DNA of 64,000 nucleotides from Marinococcus sp. PL1-022. GTDB lineage: Bacteria; Bacillota; Bacilli; Bacillales; Marinococcaceae. Of this stretch, positions 17,970 to 27,425 are shown piece by piece. Each line of letters starts with the position of its first letter. Position 1 is the first letter of the stretch. Location of the stretch: positions 1,193,495 to 1,257,494 of the forward strand of contig NZ_JAWXCX010000001.1 in the NCBI RefSeq assembly GCF_033845285.1, read 5' to 3'. The position numbers and the translations under genes were made by a program. The notes beneath the pieces are model-generated. The model was given only the letters and a program-made list of their open reading frames with translations, had not been told where the DNA came from and ran no database searches.

Positions 17970-19751
17970 TTAACCGAAAAGGCTGTTTTTCTCCTTCACG
18001 TTAATGGCTGCTTCTCCGTTTGGAATCTCGCATTGGAGCAGTACGGATTTAGGCGCCTGCTTTTCTTCGATGCTGTCCACCGCGCAGGCTGTCCAGACTG
18101 CCTTGGATTTTGAGAGATCCAAAAGGGCGTAGCCGTGCGAGGTGCTGTCAAATAGCTCAATCCAGGGATTTTCAATTTTGATGGCATTCTGCAGTTCTTT
18201 AAACAAAAACTCTGTGGGAATGATGCGTTCACTTAACGCGTCCGGCAGAAAGGTGCGAAAGATTTCGAGCGTCGCGTTTTGAGGCAGGGGGCTCGTGTGA
18301 TCGAACAGGTTATTCAGGTTTTTCTGCACCATTTCATTCAGATTGCTCGACGTCACAGACCCCACCATCAGCTCCACTCCGTATTTATGACCATCCCGGC
18401 TGTAATCCTCTTGAAGATAAGAGGCTTCAAAGCTATGAAAATCGCCCGTTAGCGCAAGGAAATTCTGGATGTCTTCGTTTATGACTGTCTGGGCGATGGC
18501 CTGCCGTTCATGTGCAAACCCGTCCCAGGCATCAAGATTAATGTACCTGCCCAAAAATTTCAGCTGGGTGATTTGCACCTGGTTGGCCCAAATGTTCCAT
18601 AAGCTGCTGGAATTTTTCAATTCACCGAGAAACCAATCCTTCTGATCCCTGCCGAGCATGGACCGGTCGGGGCTGTGGATGTTTTCGCAGCCATCGGTGA
18701 AATAACGCTCCAGCTCCTGTTCGCCGCAGGGATGAGCATCCCGGTAGGCACGTTCATCTGTAATGTACAGCGTGGCAAGGTCGCCAATAGTCATCGACCG
18801 GTACAGCTTCAGGGCGTTACTGGATGACGATGGGGAAGGGACATACACCCTCGAGGGCATGTATTCCAGCCAGGCGCTGTTTGCCGAATGGCGCCGCTCA
18901 GGATTGGGCTCCAGGCTGTCGTCCGGAGCGACCGCCGGCGCGTAGGAGTCGTTAGCAAATTCATGGTCGTCCCAGGTGGCCACCATGGCATGATTTTCGT
19001 GCAGCTTTTGCAGATCGGGGTCTGTGCGGTACACACTGTACAGATGGCGGTAATCCTTCAGGGTAAAGGCTTTGTCTTCACCGCTTGGAAGGGTAATCTG
19101 TCTTGCTTCCATGCCGGTTTGGTACGAAGCGTCCCCGGCGGCTTCATACACGTAATCTCCGAGATGCAAAAAGAAATCCAGCTGCTCGTCCGCCAGGTGG
19201 GAGAGCGCATTGAAATAGCCACTCGTGTAATCCTGGCAGGACACGTAGCCGATGGTGGCGGTGGAGCAATCACTTCCCTCCGGCGGAAGTGTGCGGCATC
19301 TGCCGGCTCTGCTCACCAGACCGCTCCTTGTGATGAAACGGTAATAGTACGTTTCATTAGGGTGCAGCAGTCCATCCAGGTCCAGGCGGACCACGTTGTC
19401 ATGGTCCTTCCATAGCGGACAAAAACCGCTCAATTCCACGAAAGAAAAATCTGGACTAGTGCTCACCTGAAACATAACAGTCTGGGGCTGGTTTTCTCCA
19501 ACGATTTCGGCATCAGAGGCACCCACCTCTAACGAAGGATCCACTCTGGTCCAAAGCATCATTCCTGACGACGTGGGGTCGCCGGAAGCGACCGATTGGG
19601 GAAATCCTTTTCCCGCCGGCTGAGTCGCAGAATACTCTTCGGTATCCATATCGGTTGAACCATCAACCAACTTAAAGGCCGAGCCGGTAAGAAAGCACTC
19701 GGGGAAAGAAGCCCTGTTTTCATCGCCCATGACTGAATCATTAAAATACAC
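17970..19751 (-). CDS. PhoD-like alkaline phosphatase/phosphodiesterase without a visible signal peptide
   Basis: Metallophosphatase of the PhoD family, 593 aa. Family motifs are GFPQSVASGDPTSSGMMLWTRV, IGYVSCQDY, HLGDYVYE, TWDDHEFANDSY and TGDFHSFEASYL, which carry the metal ligands. I chose GTG at 19751: AAGGAGG lies 7 bases upstream, whereas the longer in-frame ATG at 19844 has none and runs across that site. With this start there is no twin-arginine or other signal peptide, unlike classical PhoD, so the product may stay inside the cell or be exported by another route. The substrate is unknown. Confidence 0.88.
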   Translation of the reverse strand: MYFNDSVMGDENRASFPECFLTGSAFKLVDGSTDMDTEEYSATQPAGKGFPQSVASGDPTSSGMMLWTRVDPSLEVGASDAEIVGENQPQTVMFQVSTSPDFSFVELSGFCPLWKDHDNVVRLDLDGLLHPNETYYYRFITRSGLVSRAGRCRTLPPEGSDCSTATIGYVSCQDYTSGYFNALSHLADEQLDFFLHLGDYVYEAAGDASYQTGMEARQITLPSGEDKAFTLKDYRHLYSVYRTDPDLQKLHENHAMVATWDDHEFANDSYAPAVAPDDSLEPNPERRHSANSAWLEYMPSRVYVPSPSSSSNALKLYRSMTIGDLATLYITDERAYRDAHPCGEQELERYFTDGCENIHSPDRSMLGRDQKDWFLGELKNSSSLWNIWANQVQITQLKFLGRYINLDAWDGFAHERQAIAQTVINEDIQNFLALTGDFHSFEASYLQEDYSRDGHKYGVELMVGSVTSSNLNEMVQKNLNNLFDHTSPLPQNATLEIFRTFLPDALSERIIPTEFLFKELQNAIKIENPWIELFDSTSHGYALLDLSKSKAVWTACAVDSIEEKQAPKSVLLQCEIPNGEAAINVKEKNSLFG

Positions 19752-19898
19752 TATCGTGCCTCCTTGATTAGTTTGTTTCTGCTGGTGGCTTTGGATTGAT
19801 GAAAATCTTCTGCTTTTGAACAAATACACATCTCTTTTTATCATTAACAGAAATCAGTGTGGTAAAACCTGAGGAGGCGGTGAAATCTGGCATAAATG

Positions 19899-19933
19899 AA
19901 AGAGCCGGAAGCCAGGCAGGCCTTATTTACTCT
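19899..19933. repeat. 35-bp repeat, copy 2 (overlapping the end of ggt)
   Basis: Second copy of the 17892-17926 repeat. It includes the stop codon of the gamma-glutamyltransferase gene (19927-19929). It may be a diverged 3'-end signal, or a duplicated segment that once preceded the phosphatase gene. Confidence 0.6.
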
Positions 19934-21645
19934 GAAGCACTGCTCTGCCAATCTGCTTCCCGCCTCGGGTCTCGGGCCCCGGACAGCTCCCCGGTCTCCT
20001 GGTCCAGGGCTAATGCCTGAATCGACCCAAAGTAGAGCGGCGTCGGCTGTTCACTTATATCCTCGTACCCAATCGCAAGCAGCTCCTCGCGCTGCTGCGC
20101 CTCAGGCATTTCTTCCATCACCAGCTCGTCCCCATCCAGGTGAAAGCGCGGGGTTTCGACGGCTTCCTCGAGACTGGCATCATTTACCGTCCAGTCGGAA
20201 ATCACCTGCGTGAGCATAATCGGGATCCGTTCGCCGCCCGGGCTGCCGATGCCAAGCACCGGTCCGTCGTCATTGGCCACAAGCATCGGAGACGACCAGG
20301 TCACCGAACGCCGTCCCGGCTCCGGTTCATTGACGCTGCCTTCGCCAATATCAAACCGATCCATCTGGTTGTTCAGAAAATAGCCCTCGGCATATTCTCC
20401 GGAGCCCCAGAAGTTGGTGAGCGTATTGGTCATCGACACAAACGTCCCGTCCTCGTCAACGACCGTAATGTGGGTCGTATTGGGATCTCCCGTGTAGGAG
20501 GAGGCTTCCTCCTCGGAAATAAGGCTGGCGTCGGGTATTTCCGCAGCCAGCTCCGCGTTACGTTCCGGATCCGTCAGCCGGTCTACTGGCACATCGACAA
20601 AATTCGGATCGCCGTAGTCCGTTTCAATAAACTGGGAGGCGAGTCTCCAGGACATGGCGGTGTCGTGGATAAAGTCCGTGCTGTCCCTTCCTGCTTCCAT
20701 GCTGTCACGCTCCTCCAGCATCTGCAGCATTTGAATAACGCTGATGCCAGGAAGAGGGGGAGCGGCACCGATAATGTCATATCCTTCATATGTTCCGACG
20801 GACGGGTCGTTCTGGCTCACTTCAAAGGCTTCAAGCGAAGCGGTGTCTATCCCTTCGATTTGAGACGCAAGCGACTGCCCGGCCTCTCCTTCATACAAAG
20901 TATCGCTTCCGTTGTCACGGATGTCGCGCAGGGTATCGGCGAGCTCGTCCTGTTCCACGGTAGAGCCCGCTTCGAGTGGCTCGCCGTCGGGATAGAAATG
21001 GCTCAGTTCACTGACGGGAAGCCTGTCTTCTCCCGATTCGAGCTGATCTGCAAACAGTCCGGAGACCTCCGAGCTGTCGGCGAGCGTGACCGCAGGATCA
21101 AGCAGCTCCTCCCACTCCGCCGTACCATGGTCGGCGTGGAATTTGTTCATTCCGGCGGTAAAGCCGGGCACGCCGATGTCAGAGGAGGGGATGCCGCCCT
21201 CGGGCACGACTTCGCGGTAATCATACGCCTGCGGGGCTTCGCCTTGCTTTTGGATCAACACGGATCCGCCTCCGCCGATACCGGAAGCAAATGGCTCAAC
21301 AACCGAGACTGCGTAAGCAGCAGCGACAGCGGCATCGGCTGCGTTTCCTCCATTATCAAGCACCTCCATGCCGGCTGCGACCGCATCCGGGTGCCCGGCG
21401 CTCACTCCGTAATCGGTCGCAGGTTCACTGGACGGCGCGGATTCTTGTTCCGATGCTTCCTCGTTTTCATTGGTCTCGGTTTCCTCCTCCGTGGTCACGC
21501 TTTCATTTTCACTTTCATCTTCTGACGAGCATCCGCCGATCAGTATTACGGACAGAACGGCTGCGGCCGGGACGAAGCGGCGGACGTGATCGAACGAGGG
21601 GGAGGGAGCTTTTTTCCGGACTGGTATCACCTTTTTGTTAGCCAT
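19927..21645 (-). CDS. ggt: Gamma-glutamyltransferase, lipoprotein form
   Basis: Cleaves gamma-glutamyl bonds (glutathione, poly-gamma-glutamate) as an autoprocessed Ntn-hydrolase. The new N-terminal threonine of the small subunit is in the motif NTTHITVVDEDG (T391); the C-terminal GSPGGERIP block is also present. Residues 20-39 are a lipoprotein signal ending in the lipobox LIGGC, so the enzyme is anchored outside the membrane. A ~40-residue linker of Glu, Ser and Thr follows, very acidic as in salt-adapted exported proteins. ATG at 21645 has AAAGGAG upstream. It is a single-gene unit by appearance. Length (572 aa) is normal. Confidence 0.95.
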   Translation of the reverse strand: MANKKVIPVRKKAPSPSFDHVRRFVPAAAVLSVILIGGCSSEDESENESVTTEEETETNENEEASEQESAPSSEPATDYGVSAGHPDAVAAGMEVLDNGGNAADAAVAAAYAVSVVEPFASGIGGGGSVLIQKQGEAPQAYDYREVVPEGGIPSSDIGVPGFTAGMNKFHADHGTAEWEELLDPAVTLADSSEVSGLFADQLESGEDRLPVSELSHFYPDGEPLEAGSTVEQDELADTLRDIRDNGSDTLYEGEAGQSLASQIEGIDTASLEAFEVSQNDPSVGTYEGYDIIGAAPPLPGISVIQMLQMLEERDSMEAGRDSTDFIHDTAMSWRLASQFIETDYGDPNFVDVPVDRLTDPERNAELAAEIPDASLISEEEASSYTGDPNTTHITVVDEDGTFVSMTNTLTNFWGSGEYAEGYFLNNQMDRFDIGEGSVNEPEPGRRSVTWSSPMLVANDDGPVLGIGSPGGERIPIMLTQVISDWTVNDASLEEAVETPRFHLDGDELVMEEMPEAQQREELLAIGYEDISEQPTPLYFGSIQALALDQETGELSGARDPRREADWQSSASE

Positions 21646-22064
21646 GCTTCATTCTCCTTTCCCGGTTCTTACTTGCTTCTGCTTTGGTTCGGCAACCTCC
21701 TGCTGGGCAGGAACGAAATAAGTAAAAATAAACCTTGAGTCTGGACAATTGCTGTCGATGGTTATAAGGAGTGAAAGAGAGCAGGTTCAGAGGGGAGATG
21801 AAATATGTATATAGCCAGCCAAGGGTTAAAAATAGTTCTCCCCCTATAATAACATGCTTATTCTTCGAAAGTGCCTGCGTAAGAAGCTTGCGAATCCAGT
21901 TTAATGAAGCCTCACAGCATAACAATACTAGCGTTGGTTTAAGAAAAGTGGAAAGATTATTACTTAATGCTGTGATAAGATTCAGGAAAGTTTAAAAAGC
22001 ATTGTAGAGTTTTGAATAAAAGATGAAGACCATTATTATATTAAGAATAAAGGGAGAGAATGAG
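21646..22064. other. Divergent intergenic region between ggt and the DapA-family gene
   Basis: About 420 bases with no supported gene. A minus-strand frame (21638-21925) overlaps the ggt start and has no recognisable content. The region must hold the promoters of both flanking genes; it is AT-rich on the right, with a ribosome binding site at 22051. A small hairpin (TCCTGC/GCAGGA, near 21701-21715) lies in the ggt leader. I see no riboswitch. Confidence 0.5.
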
Positions 22065-22892
22065 ATGCTGACAGAAATATTTCATGTCGCTGTGCCTACC
22101 GCTTTTCATGAAGATGAATCCTTAAATATTCAAGGCACAATAAACCACATAAAAGACTTACATGAACAAGGAGTGAAATCTGTTCTCGTCTCGGGGACTA
22201 CTGGAGAGCAGCATAGTTTGAGCCTCCAGGAAAAATTTGAACTGGTCCATGCTTTAGCGCTGGAAGAAGAACTGATTAGAACTATGGAGATTATCTTCGG
22301 TGTGGCCTCGATCAGACAAAAAGAAGCAGAAATGCTGGCGGAGAAGATCAGTCATACAGAGTTATCAGGCATTATGCTTGGGTACCCGCCTTACGTTGTA
22401 CCCACGCAGGAAGAAGCAATCATTTACACAAAAAGGATCGTCCATCTTAGTAATAAACCTGCGATCCTATATAATAATCCAAATAGAACGGGATTTGATT
22501 TATCAGAAAATAGTATTATTCAATTAAGTGAGATTGGTTTAATAGCAGGTATAAAGGAAGCCGGGAATAAAGAAAAGGTCGGGCGATTAAAAAAAGATAT
22601 AAACCGAAAGGGTTTTTACTTTTATGCAGGAGGAGAAGTGGATTTAGAAGATAAATTGCTATTGGGATACGATCGTCTTTCTTCCATTGCCGGGAATGTC
22701 AGCCCTGTAGAAATTAAGCGATGGTTCGAAAAAATGCTTATAAAACAAACAGTAAGTAAACAAGAAAACGACTCAATAGAAAAAATCATGAACCAGGTTT
22801 ATCAAGGCCATGCCGTAGTGAACCTGAAGAAGATCATAAACGACAAGGGCACTCCTGTGGGCATTTGTAGAAGTCCAATTGGAAATGTCTAA
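22065..22892 (+). CDS. DapA/NanA-family aldolase (dihydrodipicolinate synthase-like)
   Basis: Class I aldolase of the N-acetylneuraminate lyase/dihydrodipicolinate synthase superfamily, 275 aa from ATG at 22065 (AGGGAGAG upstream; the earlier in-frame ATG at 22023 lacks one). Motifs: SGTTGEQ (substrate carboxylate loop), catalytic Tyr in LYNNPNRTG (Y136) and the Schiff-base lysine in IAGIKEAGN (K164). It is unlikely to be the housekeeping lysine enzyme because it stands alone beside a transport/catabolic region. The family also contains sugar-acid aldolases and dehydratases, so the substrate cannot be fixed. Confidence 0.85.
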   Translation: MLTEIFHVAVPTAFHEDESLNIQGTINHIKDLHEQGVKSVLVSGTTGEQHSLSLQEKFELVHALALEEELIRTMEIIFGVASIRQKEAEMLAEKISHTELSGIMLGYPPYVVPTQEEAIIYTKRIVHLSNKPAILYNNPNRTGFDLSENSIIQLSEIGLIAGIKEAGNKEKVGRLKKDINRKGFYFYAGGEVDLEDKLLLGYDRLSSIAGNVSPVEIKRWFEKMLIKQTVSKQENDSIEKIMNQVYQGHAVVNLKKIINDKGTPVGICRSPIGNV

Positions 22893-22953
22893 GCAAGAAC
22901 AAAAGATGTGCATAAAATATAAGAGCATACATGCATTAAAGGGCATGCATTAT

Positions 22954-24369
22954 TTATGAAAAAACAGAAGCTAGACGCTTAACCGCCTTGCGTATGTGAT
23001 CATCCTCTAAGTTAGCGAATCCGATAATGATTTTTTTCTGGTTATTAAGAAGCAGTCCATCCTCCGAAAGGATAAAACGGCGAAGCGTATATAGTTCTAT
23101 CTTTTTTTCTTTTGCCCGCTCCTCGATCTCCTGATAGGAGAGGCTGGTCTCAATGTCCATAAGAAAATGAAGGCCGGCTGGAATATCATAAATGGCTATT
23201 TTTCCGTTAAAAGTGTGCTGCAGCTCGCGAACGAGGAGTGACCGTTTTGTTTTATAATAAGTATTCATCCGCTTGACATGTCTCCCGTATTCACCCTCAT
23301 CGATAAAATACTTTAGAGTCCACAGGTTGAGCCCCGAAGGACCGTCGATCCAATCGCTGTACGCTTGGCGGTAATCCTTCAGTAATGCCGGGGGAAGCAC
23401 CATATAACTGATCCGCAGGCTTGGCAGCAGGGTTTTGGAAAACGTTCCGGTATAAACGACCTGGCGGTTCCGGTCCAGACTCTGAAGGGAAGGGATGTGA
23501 TCTGTCCCGTATTTGAATTCACTATCATAATCATCTTCTACAATATAACGACCCGGGGAGGCGGCTGCCCAGTTCAGCAGTTCGATTCTGCGGTTGATGG
23601 GCATAATCGTTCCGGTGGGAAATTGATGGGAGGGGGTGACGAAAGCCCACTGGGCGCCGCTTTTTTGGAGACCGTGAATGGAAAGACCGTGTTCATCAAC
23701 GTTTACGGGTGATACTGGAAATCCCATGTAATTTAACAAATGATAAAAACGCTGATAGCCGGGGTTTTCTACTGCGATAGGCGTATCTGCTGGCTGCAGA
23801 GACATAAGCTTGTGAATCAGCGGCTGCGTGCCGGAGCCAATAATGATTTGCTCCGGGCGGCAGCGCACCCCGCGTGTCAGAGCGATCAGGGTGGCAATTG
23901 ATTCGCGAACCTCATACGGACCCTGGAAGTCCGGAAGTAGCGAGAGCTGCTCCCGGCGGTCTTCCACGACTTTTTGCTGATATTTTCTCCATTTCTTGAA
24001 CGGAAAATGGTTCGCGTCTGTTGTAATGTGCGAAAAAGTAATTTCCGATGTGAAGCTTTCCTGATTATTTTTTTCTTTAAGCTCTTCCGGGAATGGATCC
24101 GTTTCTTCTCCTTTTTTGATATAACGTCCGATATCCTCTACGATATATCCCTTTCTTTCTACACTGTATATGTAACCTTCCGCTAACAACTGTTCGTAGG
24201 CATGCGCCACCGAATTTACGCTTACTTCCAGATCCTGCGCGAGCTTTCGTTTAGAAGGCAATTTCTCGTGCTTCGAAAGCGTATCTTCAAGAATAAGGTG
24301 TTTAAGACGTGTGTAAATTTGTTTGTAGACAGCAGAATAACCGCTCCCTTTATTGATTTGAAAAAACAA
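22954..24369 (-). CDS. gabR: MocR/GabR-type regulator (GntR HTH fused to aminotransferase-like domain)
   Basis: N-terminal winged helix (KLPSKRKLAQDLEVSVNSVAHAYEQLLAEGYI) joined to a fold-type I aminotransferase domain with the PLP lysine in YTGTFSKTLLPS. Such proteins bind PLP and an amino acid such as GABA and switch on the neighbouring aminotransferase and dehydrogenase genes. It is divergent from gabT with about 110 bases between, as in the gabR-gabTD arrangement. I place the start at TTG 24369, 7 bases after AGGAGG; the in-frame ATG at 24402 has no ribosome binding site and would put that AGGAGG inside the gene. MocR relatives also control ectoine and taurine use, so the effector is uncertain. 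Confidence 0.88.
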   Translation of the reverse strand: MFFQINKGSGYSAVYKQIYTRLKHLILEDTLSKHEKLPSKRKLAQDLEVSVNSVAHAYEQLLAEGYIYSVERKGYIVEDIGRYIKKGEETDPFPEELKEKNNQESFTSEITFSHITTDANHFPFKKWRKYQQKVVEDRREQLSLLPDFQGPYEVRESIATLIALTRGVRCRPEQIIIGSGTQPLIHKLMSLQPADTPIAVENPGYQRFYHLLNYMGFPVSPVNVDEHGLSIHGLQKSGAQWAFVTPSHQFPTGTIMPINRRIELLNWAAASPGRYIVEDDYDSEFKYGTDHIPSLQSLDRNRQVVYTGTFSKTLLPSLRISYMVLPPALLKDYRQAYSDWIDGPSGLNLWTLKYFIDEGEYGRHVKRMNTYYKTKRSLLVRELQHTFNGKIAIYDIPAGLHFLMDIETSLSYQEIEERAKEKKIELYTLRRFILSEDGLLLNNQKKIIIGFANLEDDHIRKAVKRLASVFS

Positions 24370-24480
24370 ATACAACTCCTCCTGAAATTTATCTGGTCCC
24401 ATACTTTTTTAAAAACTGGTTCTTTTAATTGTATCAGAAAATTATCATAATTATCTATAAATTCGAAGGAGGGTGTTTTA

Positions 24481-25788
24481 ATGAATGGTAGAGCGGTTAC
24501 AAAAGATGATTTACAGGAAAAAAGAAAAAAATATGTACCTAAAGGAATTGGAAATGGAAATACCAATATAGCCGATTACGCAAAAGGGGCAGAGCTCGTA
24601 GATAGCGAAGGCCGGAAATGGATTGATTTTGCTGGAGCTATTGGGACGTTAAATGTCGGTCACAGCCATCCTAAGGTGACAGAAGCCGTTAAAAATCAGG
24701 TTGATCGTTATATACACCCCGGATTTAATGTCATTATGTATGACAGCTACATCAACCTGGCGGAAAAATTATGTAAGATAACGCCTGGTTCTTTCGATAA
24801 AATGGCCATGCTTTTTAACTCCGGAGCAGAAGCCGTGGAGAACGCGGTGAAGGTAGCAAGGAAATATACAAAGCGTCAGGCTGTCGTTTCCTTCGAACGC
24901 GGCTTCCATGGACGGACGAATTTGACTATGGGGATGACGAGCAAGGTGAAGCCTTATAAATTTAACTTTGGCCCATTCACTCCGGAAGTGTACCAGGCCC
25001 CTATGCCGTACATGTCGAATAAGCCGCCACAAATGACGGATGAGGAGTACATCGATTTCAGCATTACCCGCTTTAAAGAATTTTTCGTCACTACGATTGA
25101 TCCGGAAATGGTGGCATGCATAATTATGGAACCAGTACAGGGTGAAGGCGGATTTTTAATTCCACCCAAACGCTTTGTCTCAGAAGTGCGTCAATTCTGT
25201 AATGCTCATGGGATTGTCTTCATTGCTGATGAAATTCAAACCGGTTTCTGCCGGACAGGAAAACTTTTTGCGAGCGAACATTTCGATATTGAACCAGACG
25301 TTATGACCTTGTCGAAATCTTTGGCTGCAGGATTTCCACTTAGTGCGGTGGTAGGGAAAGCCGGAATTATGGATGTTTCGTCTCCGGGAGAGCTTGGGGG
25401 CACGTTTGCAGGCAATCCGGTGGCATGTGAAGCAGCCCTGGCAGTAATTGATATTTTAGAAGAAGAAAACCTGAATGAAAAAGCTGAATATATCGGGGCC
25501 TTGCTGGAGGATAAATTAAAAGATCTAAAAGACCGTCACAGCTTCCTCGGAGATATCCGCCGGCTTGGGGCGATGGTCGCTGTAGAAATTGTTGATGCAG
25601 AGAACCAACCAGATAAAGCAAGGACAGGAGCCATCACCTCCTACGCAAATAACAATGGATTGCTGCTGCTTTCTGCAGGTATAAAAGGAAATGTGGTCCG
25701 TTTTCTCACCCCGCTTGTTATTACAGATGAAGAATTGAAGGAAGGCTTGGCCATTCTCGAGCAGGCGTTTGAGGCAGCGGCAGAATAA
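24481..25788 (+). CDS. gabT: Class III omega-aminotransferase, GabT-like
   Basis: PLP enzyme that moves the terminal amino group of an omega-amino acid (GABA or similar) to 2-oxoglutarate or pyruvate, giving a semialdehyde. 435 aa; the PLP lysine is K279 in [12 protein letters not shown], the pyridine-binding aspartate is D250 in IADEIQTGF, and [13 protein letters not shown] and GTFAGNPVA are standard. ATG at 24481 follows AAGGAGGGTG. The next gene is the matching semialdehyde dehydrogenase. Beta-alanine or diaminobutyrate specificity cannot be excluded. Confidence 0.92.
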   Translation: MNGRAVTKDDLQEKRKKYVPKGIGNGNTNIADYAKGAELVDSEGRKWIDFAGAIGTLNVGHSHPKVTEAVKNQVDRYIHPGFNVIMYDSYINLAEKLCKITPGSFDKMAMLFNSGAEAVENAVKVARKYTKRQAVVSFERGFHGRTNLTMGMTSKVKPYKFNFGPFTPEVYQAPMPYMSNKPPQMTDEEYIDFSITRFKEFFVTTIDPEMVACIIMEPVQGEGGFLIPPKRFVSEVRQFCNAHGIVFIADEIQTGFCRTGKLFASEHFDIEPDVMTLSKSLAAGFPLSAVVGKAGIMDVSSPGELGGTFAGNPVACEAALAVIDILEEENLNEKAEYIGALLEDKLKDLKDRHSFLGDIRRLGAMVAVEIVDAENQPDKARTGAITSYANNNGLLLLSAGIKGNVVRFLTPLVITDEELKEGLAILEQAFEAAAE

Positions 25789-25808
25789 TTCAGAGGGGAG
25801 CGGAGCAC

Positions 25809-27203
25809 ATGAAAGAGACTATTAAAGTAAAAAATCCGGCTACTGGAGAAATGGTGGAGGAAATCGCCGTGACCCCAGAGGCTGACGTAGAAAAAATACT
25901 CAGTCAGGGAAACGAAGCATTTAAAACCTGGGCGGGAGTGAATGCCCATGAACGTGCTGCTCTATTAAAAGAGTGGGCCGAAAAGGTGAAAAACGAGACG
26001 GAAAACCTGGCGGAAATAATGACGCTCGAAAGCGGCAAACCTTTAAAAGAATCACTCGGGGAGGTGGCTTACGCGGTAAGCTATATCGAGTGGTATGCAG
26101 AGGAAGCAAAGCGGGTGTATGGACGCATTGTTCCTTCTCATACAGAAACGAAAAGGCTTGTGGTCACAAAAGAACCTATCGGTCTTGTAGCAGCGATCAC
26201 TCCGTGGAATTTTCCGGCGGCGATGATGACCAGAAAAGCTGGCCCGGCTCTTGCAGCAGGCTGCACATTTGTAGTGAAGCCGTCTGAAGAAACGCCGCTT
26301 ACTACAATGAGGCTCGTGGAGCTCGCGCATGAAGCGGGAATTCCAAAAGAAGCAGTGCAATACGTGAACGGCTACGGTGAAGACATCGGCCCCGTTTTCA
26401 CCAGAAGCGGACTCGTTCGCAAAATCACTTTTACAGGTTCGACGCCAGTAGGTAAGAGCTTGATGAAAGATAGTGCTGACACCATGAAACATATTTCCAT
26501 GGAGCTCGGCGGTCATGCTCCGCTAATCGTGGCAGAAGATGCCGACATTGAATTTGCTGTAGAACAAACCCTTGCTTCAAAGTTCCGGAACGCTGGACAA
26601 ACGTGTATCTGCGCGAACCGGGTGATCGTTCATGAAGCAGTTGTCGATAAATTTTCTGAACAACTGGTCTCCCGGGTAAAGCAATTGAAGGTCGGGAATG
26701 GGCTTGATAAAACTGTAGACATTGGCCCCGTCATCAACGTGGATGGGTATACAAAGATCCAGAACCAGATCGAAGATGCCTTAAAAAAAGGCGCCCGTCT
26801 GCTCTCTGGTCATCAGTATGACAAAAACGACGAAAAGGGTTATTATTTTGTACAACCAACCGTCCTCGATAACGTAGAAGAAAAAATGAATATTATGCAG
26901 GAAGAAACGTTCGGCCCGATTATTCCAATTACCACCTTCCGCGAGAACAAAGAAGCAGTGGAAATGGCTAACAATACTCCATTCGGTTTAGCCGCTTACT
27001 TTTTCACCAATGATTATCGTACGGGTATCTATTTTCAGGAACATCTGAAGTTTGGCATACTCGGATGGAACGATGGAGCGCCGTCTGCGGCTCACGTGCC
27101 GTTTGGGGGAATGAAAGAGAGCGGAATGGGACGCGAAGGCGGCTTAGAAGGTATAGAGCCTTACGTGGAAACGAAATACATGTCTATTGGAGGAATTCAA
27201 TAG
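25809..27203 (+). CDS. gabD: Succinate-semialdehyde dehydrogenase family protein
   Basis: NAD(P)-dependent aldehyde dehydrogenase, 464 aa, oxidising the semialdehyde made by the upstream aminotransferase. Motifs: [11 protein letters not shown] and KPSEETP (cofactor), FTGSTPVGK, general base E232 in MELGGHAP and catalytic cysteine C266 in [11 protein letters not shown]. This wording (TCICANR) is typical of GabD. ATG at 25809 follows AGAGGGGAG. It is the second gene of the operon. Confidence 0.93.
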   Translation: MKETIKVKNPATGEMVEEIAVTPEADVEKILSQGNEAFKTWAGVNAHERAALLKEWAEKVKNETENLAEIMTLESGKPLKESLGEVAYAVSYIEWYAEEAKRVYGRIVPSHTETKRLVVTKEPIGLVAAITPWNFPAAMMTRKAGPALAAGCTFVVKPSEETPLTTMRLVELAHEAGIPKEAVQYVNGYGEDIGPVFTRSGLVRKITFTGSTPVGKSLMKDSADTMKHISMELGGHAPLIVAEDADIEFAVEQTLASKFRNAGQTCICANRVIVHEAVVDKFSEQLVSRVKQLKVGNGLDKTVDIGPVINVDGYTKIQNQIEDALKKGARLLSGHQYDKNDEKGYYFVQPTVLDNVEEKMNIMQEETFGPIIPITTFRENKEAVEMANNTPFGLAAYFFTNDYRTGIYFQEHLKFGILGWNDGAPSAAHVPFGGMKESGMGREGGLEGIEPYVETKYMSIGGIQ

Positions 27204-27234
27204 ACATGGAAGTCCTTTATAAGGAGGTGGAACA

Positions 27235-27411
27235 ATGAATGTTGAGGTTTTAATATTATTTATAAACGCTACACTAGTAACTGTTGTTTCTTCGATTGTG
27301 GTAATCGCTATTTTAAGAAAGCAGTATCTTCCTGTGATCAAAGAAATGGAAAAGAAAGAAGAAGAAAAAAGCATGGATTCTGAAAAGAAAGAAAATAATT
27401 ACAAATATTAG
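27235..27411 (+). CDS. 58-aa single-span membrane protein ahead of the sodium symporter
   Basis: Short gene with an excellent ribosome binding site (AAGGAGGTGG, 27220-27229) and ATG at 27235. The product has one hydrophobic segment, about residues 4-27 (ending SSIVVIAILRK), followed by a strongly charged Lys/Glu tail. It ends 14 bases before the symporter's ATG, whose own ribosome binding site (CAGGGGGA) overlaps the end of this gene. Position, size and topology suggest a small accessory subunit of the symporter, as small partners are known for some SSS transporters. I recognise no family. Confidence 0.75.
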   Translation: MNVEVLILFINATLVTVVSSIVVIAILRKQYLPVIKEMEKKEEEKSMDSEKKENNYKY

Positions 27412-27425
27412 CAGGGGGATTACAT

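Noticed and set aside
20140-21525. Plus-strand open frame of 461 codons opposite ggt
   Set aside because: Antisense shadow of a well-supported gamma-glutamyltransferase gene; no ribosome binding site and no recognisable domain.
21638-21925. Minus-strand 95-codon frame upstream of ggt
   Set aside because: Overlaps the ggt start and its ribosome binding site; no family features, no own ribosome binding site.
22923-22950. ATGCAT...ATGCAT hairpin between the DapA-family gene and the MocR gene
   Set aside because: The stem is only 6 bp and self-complementary, with no clear T run; too weak to call a terminator.
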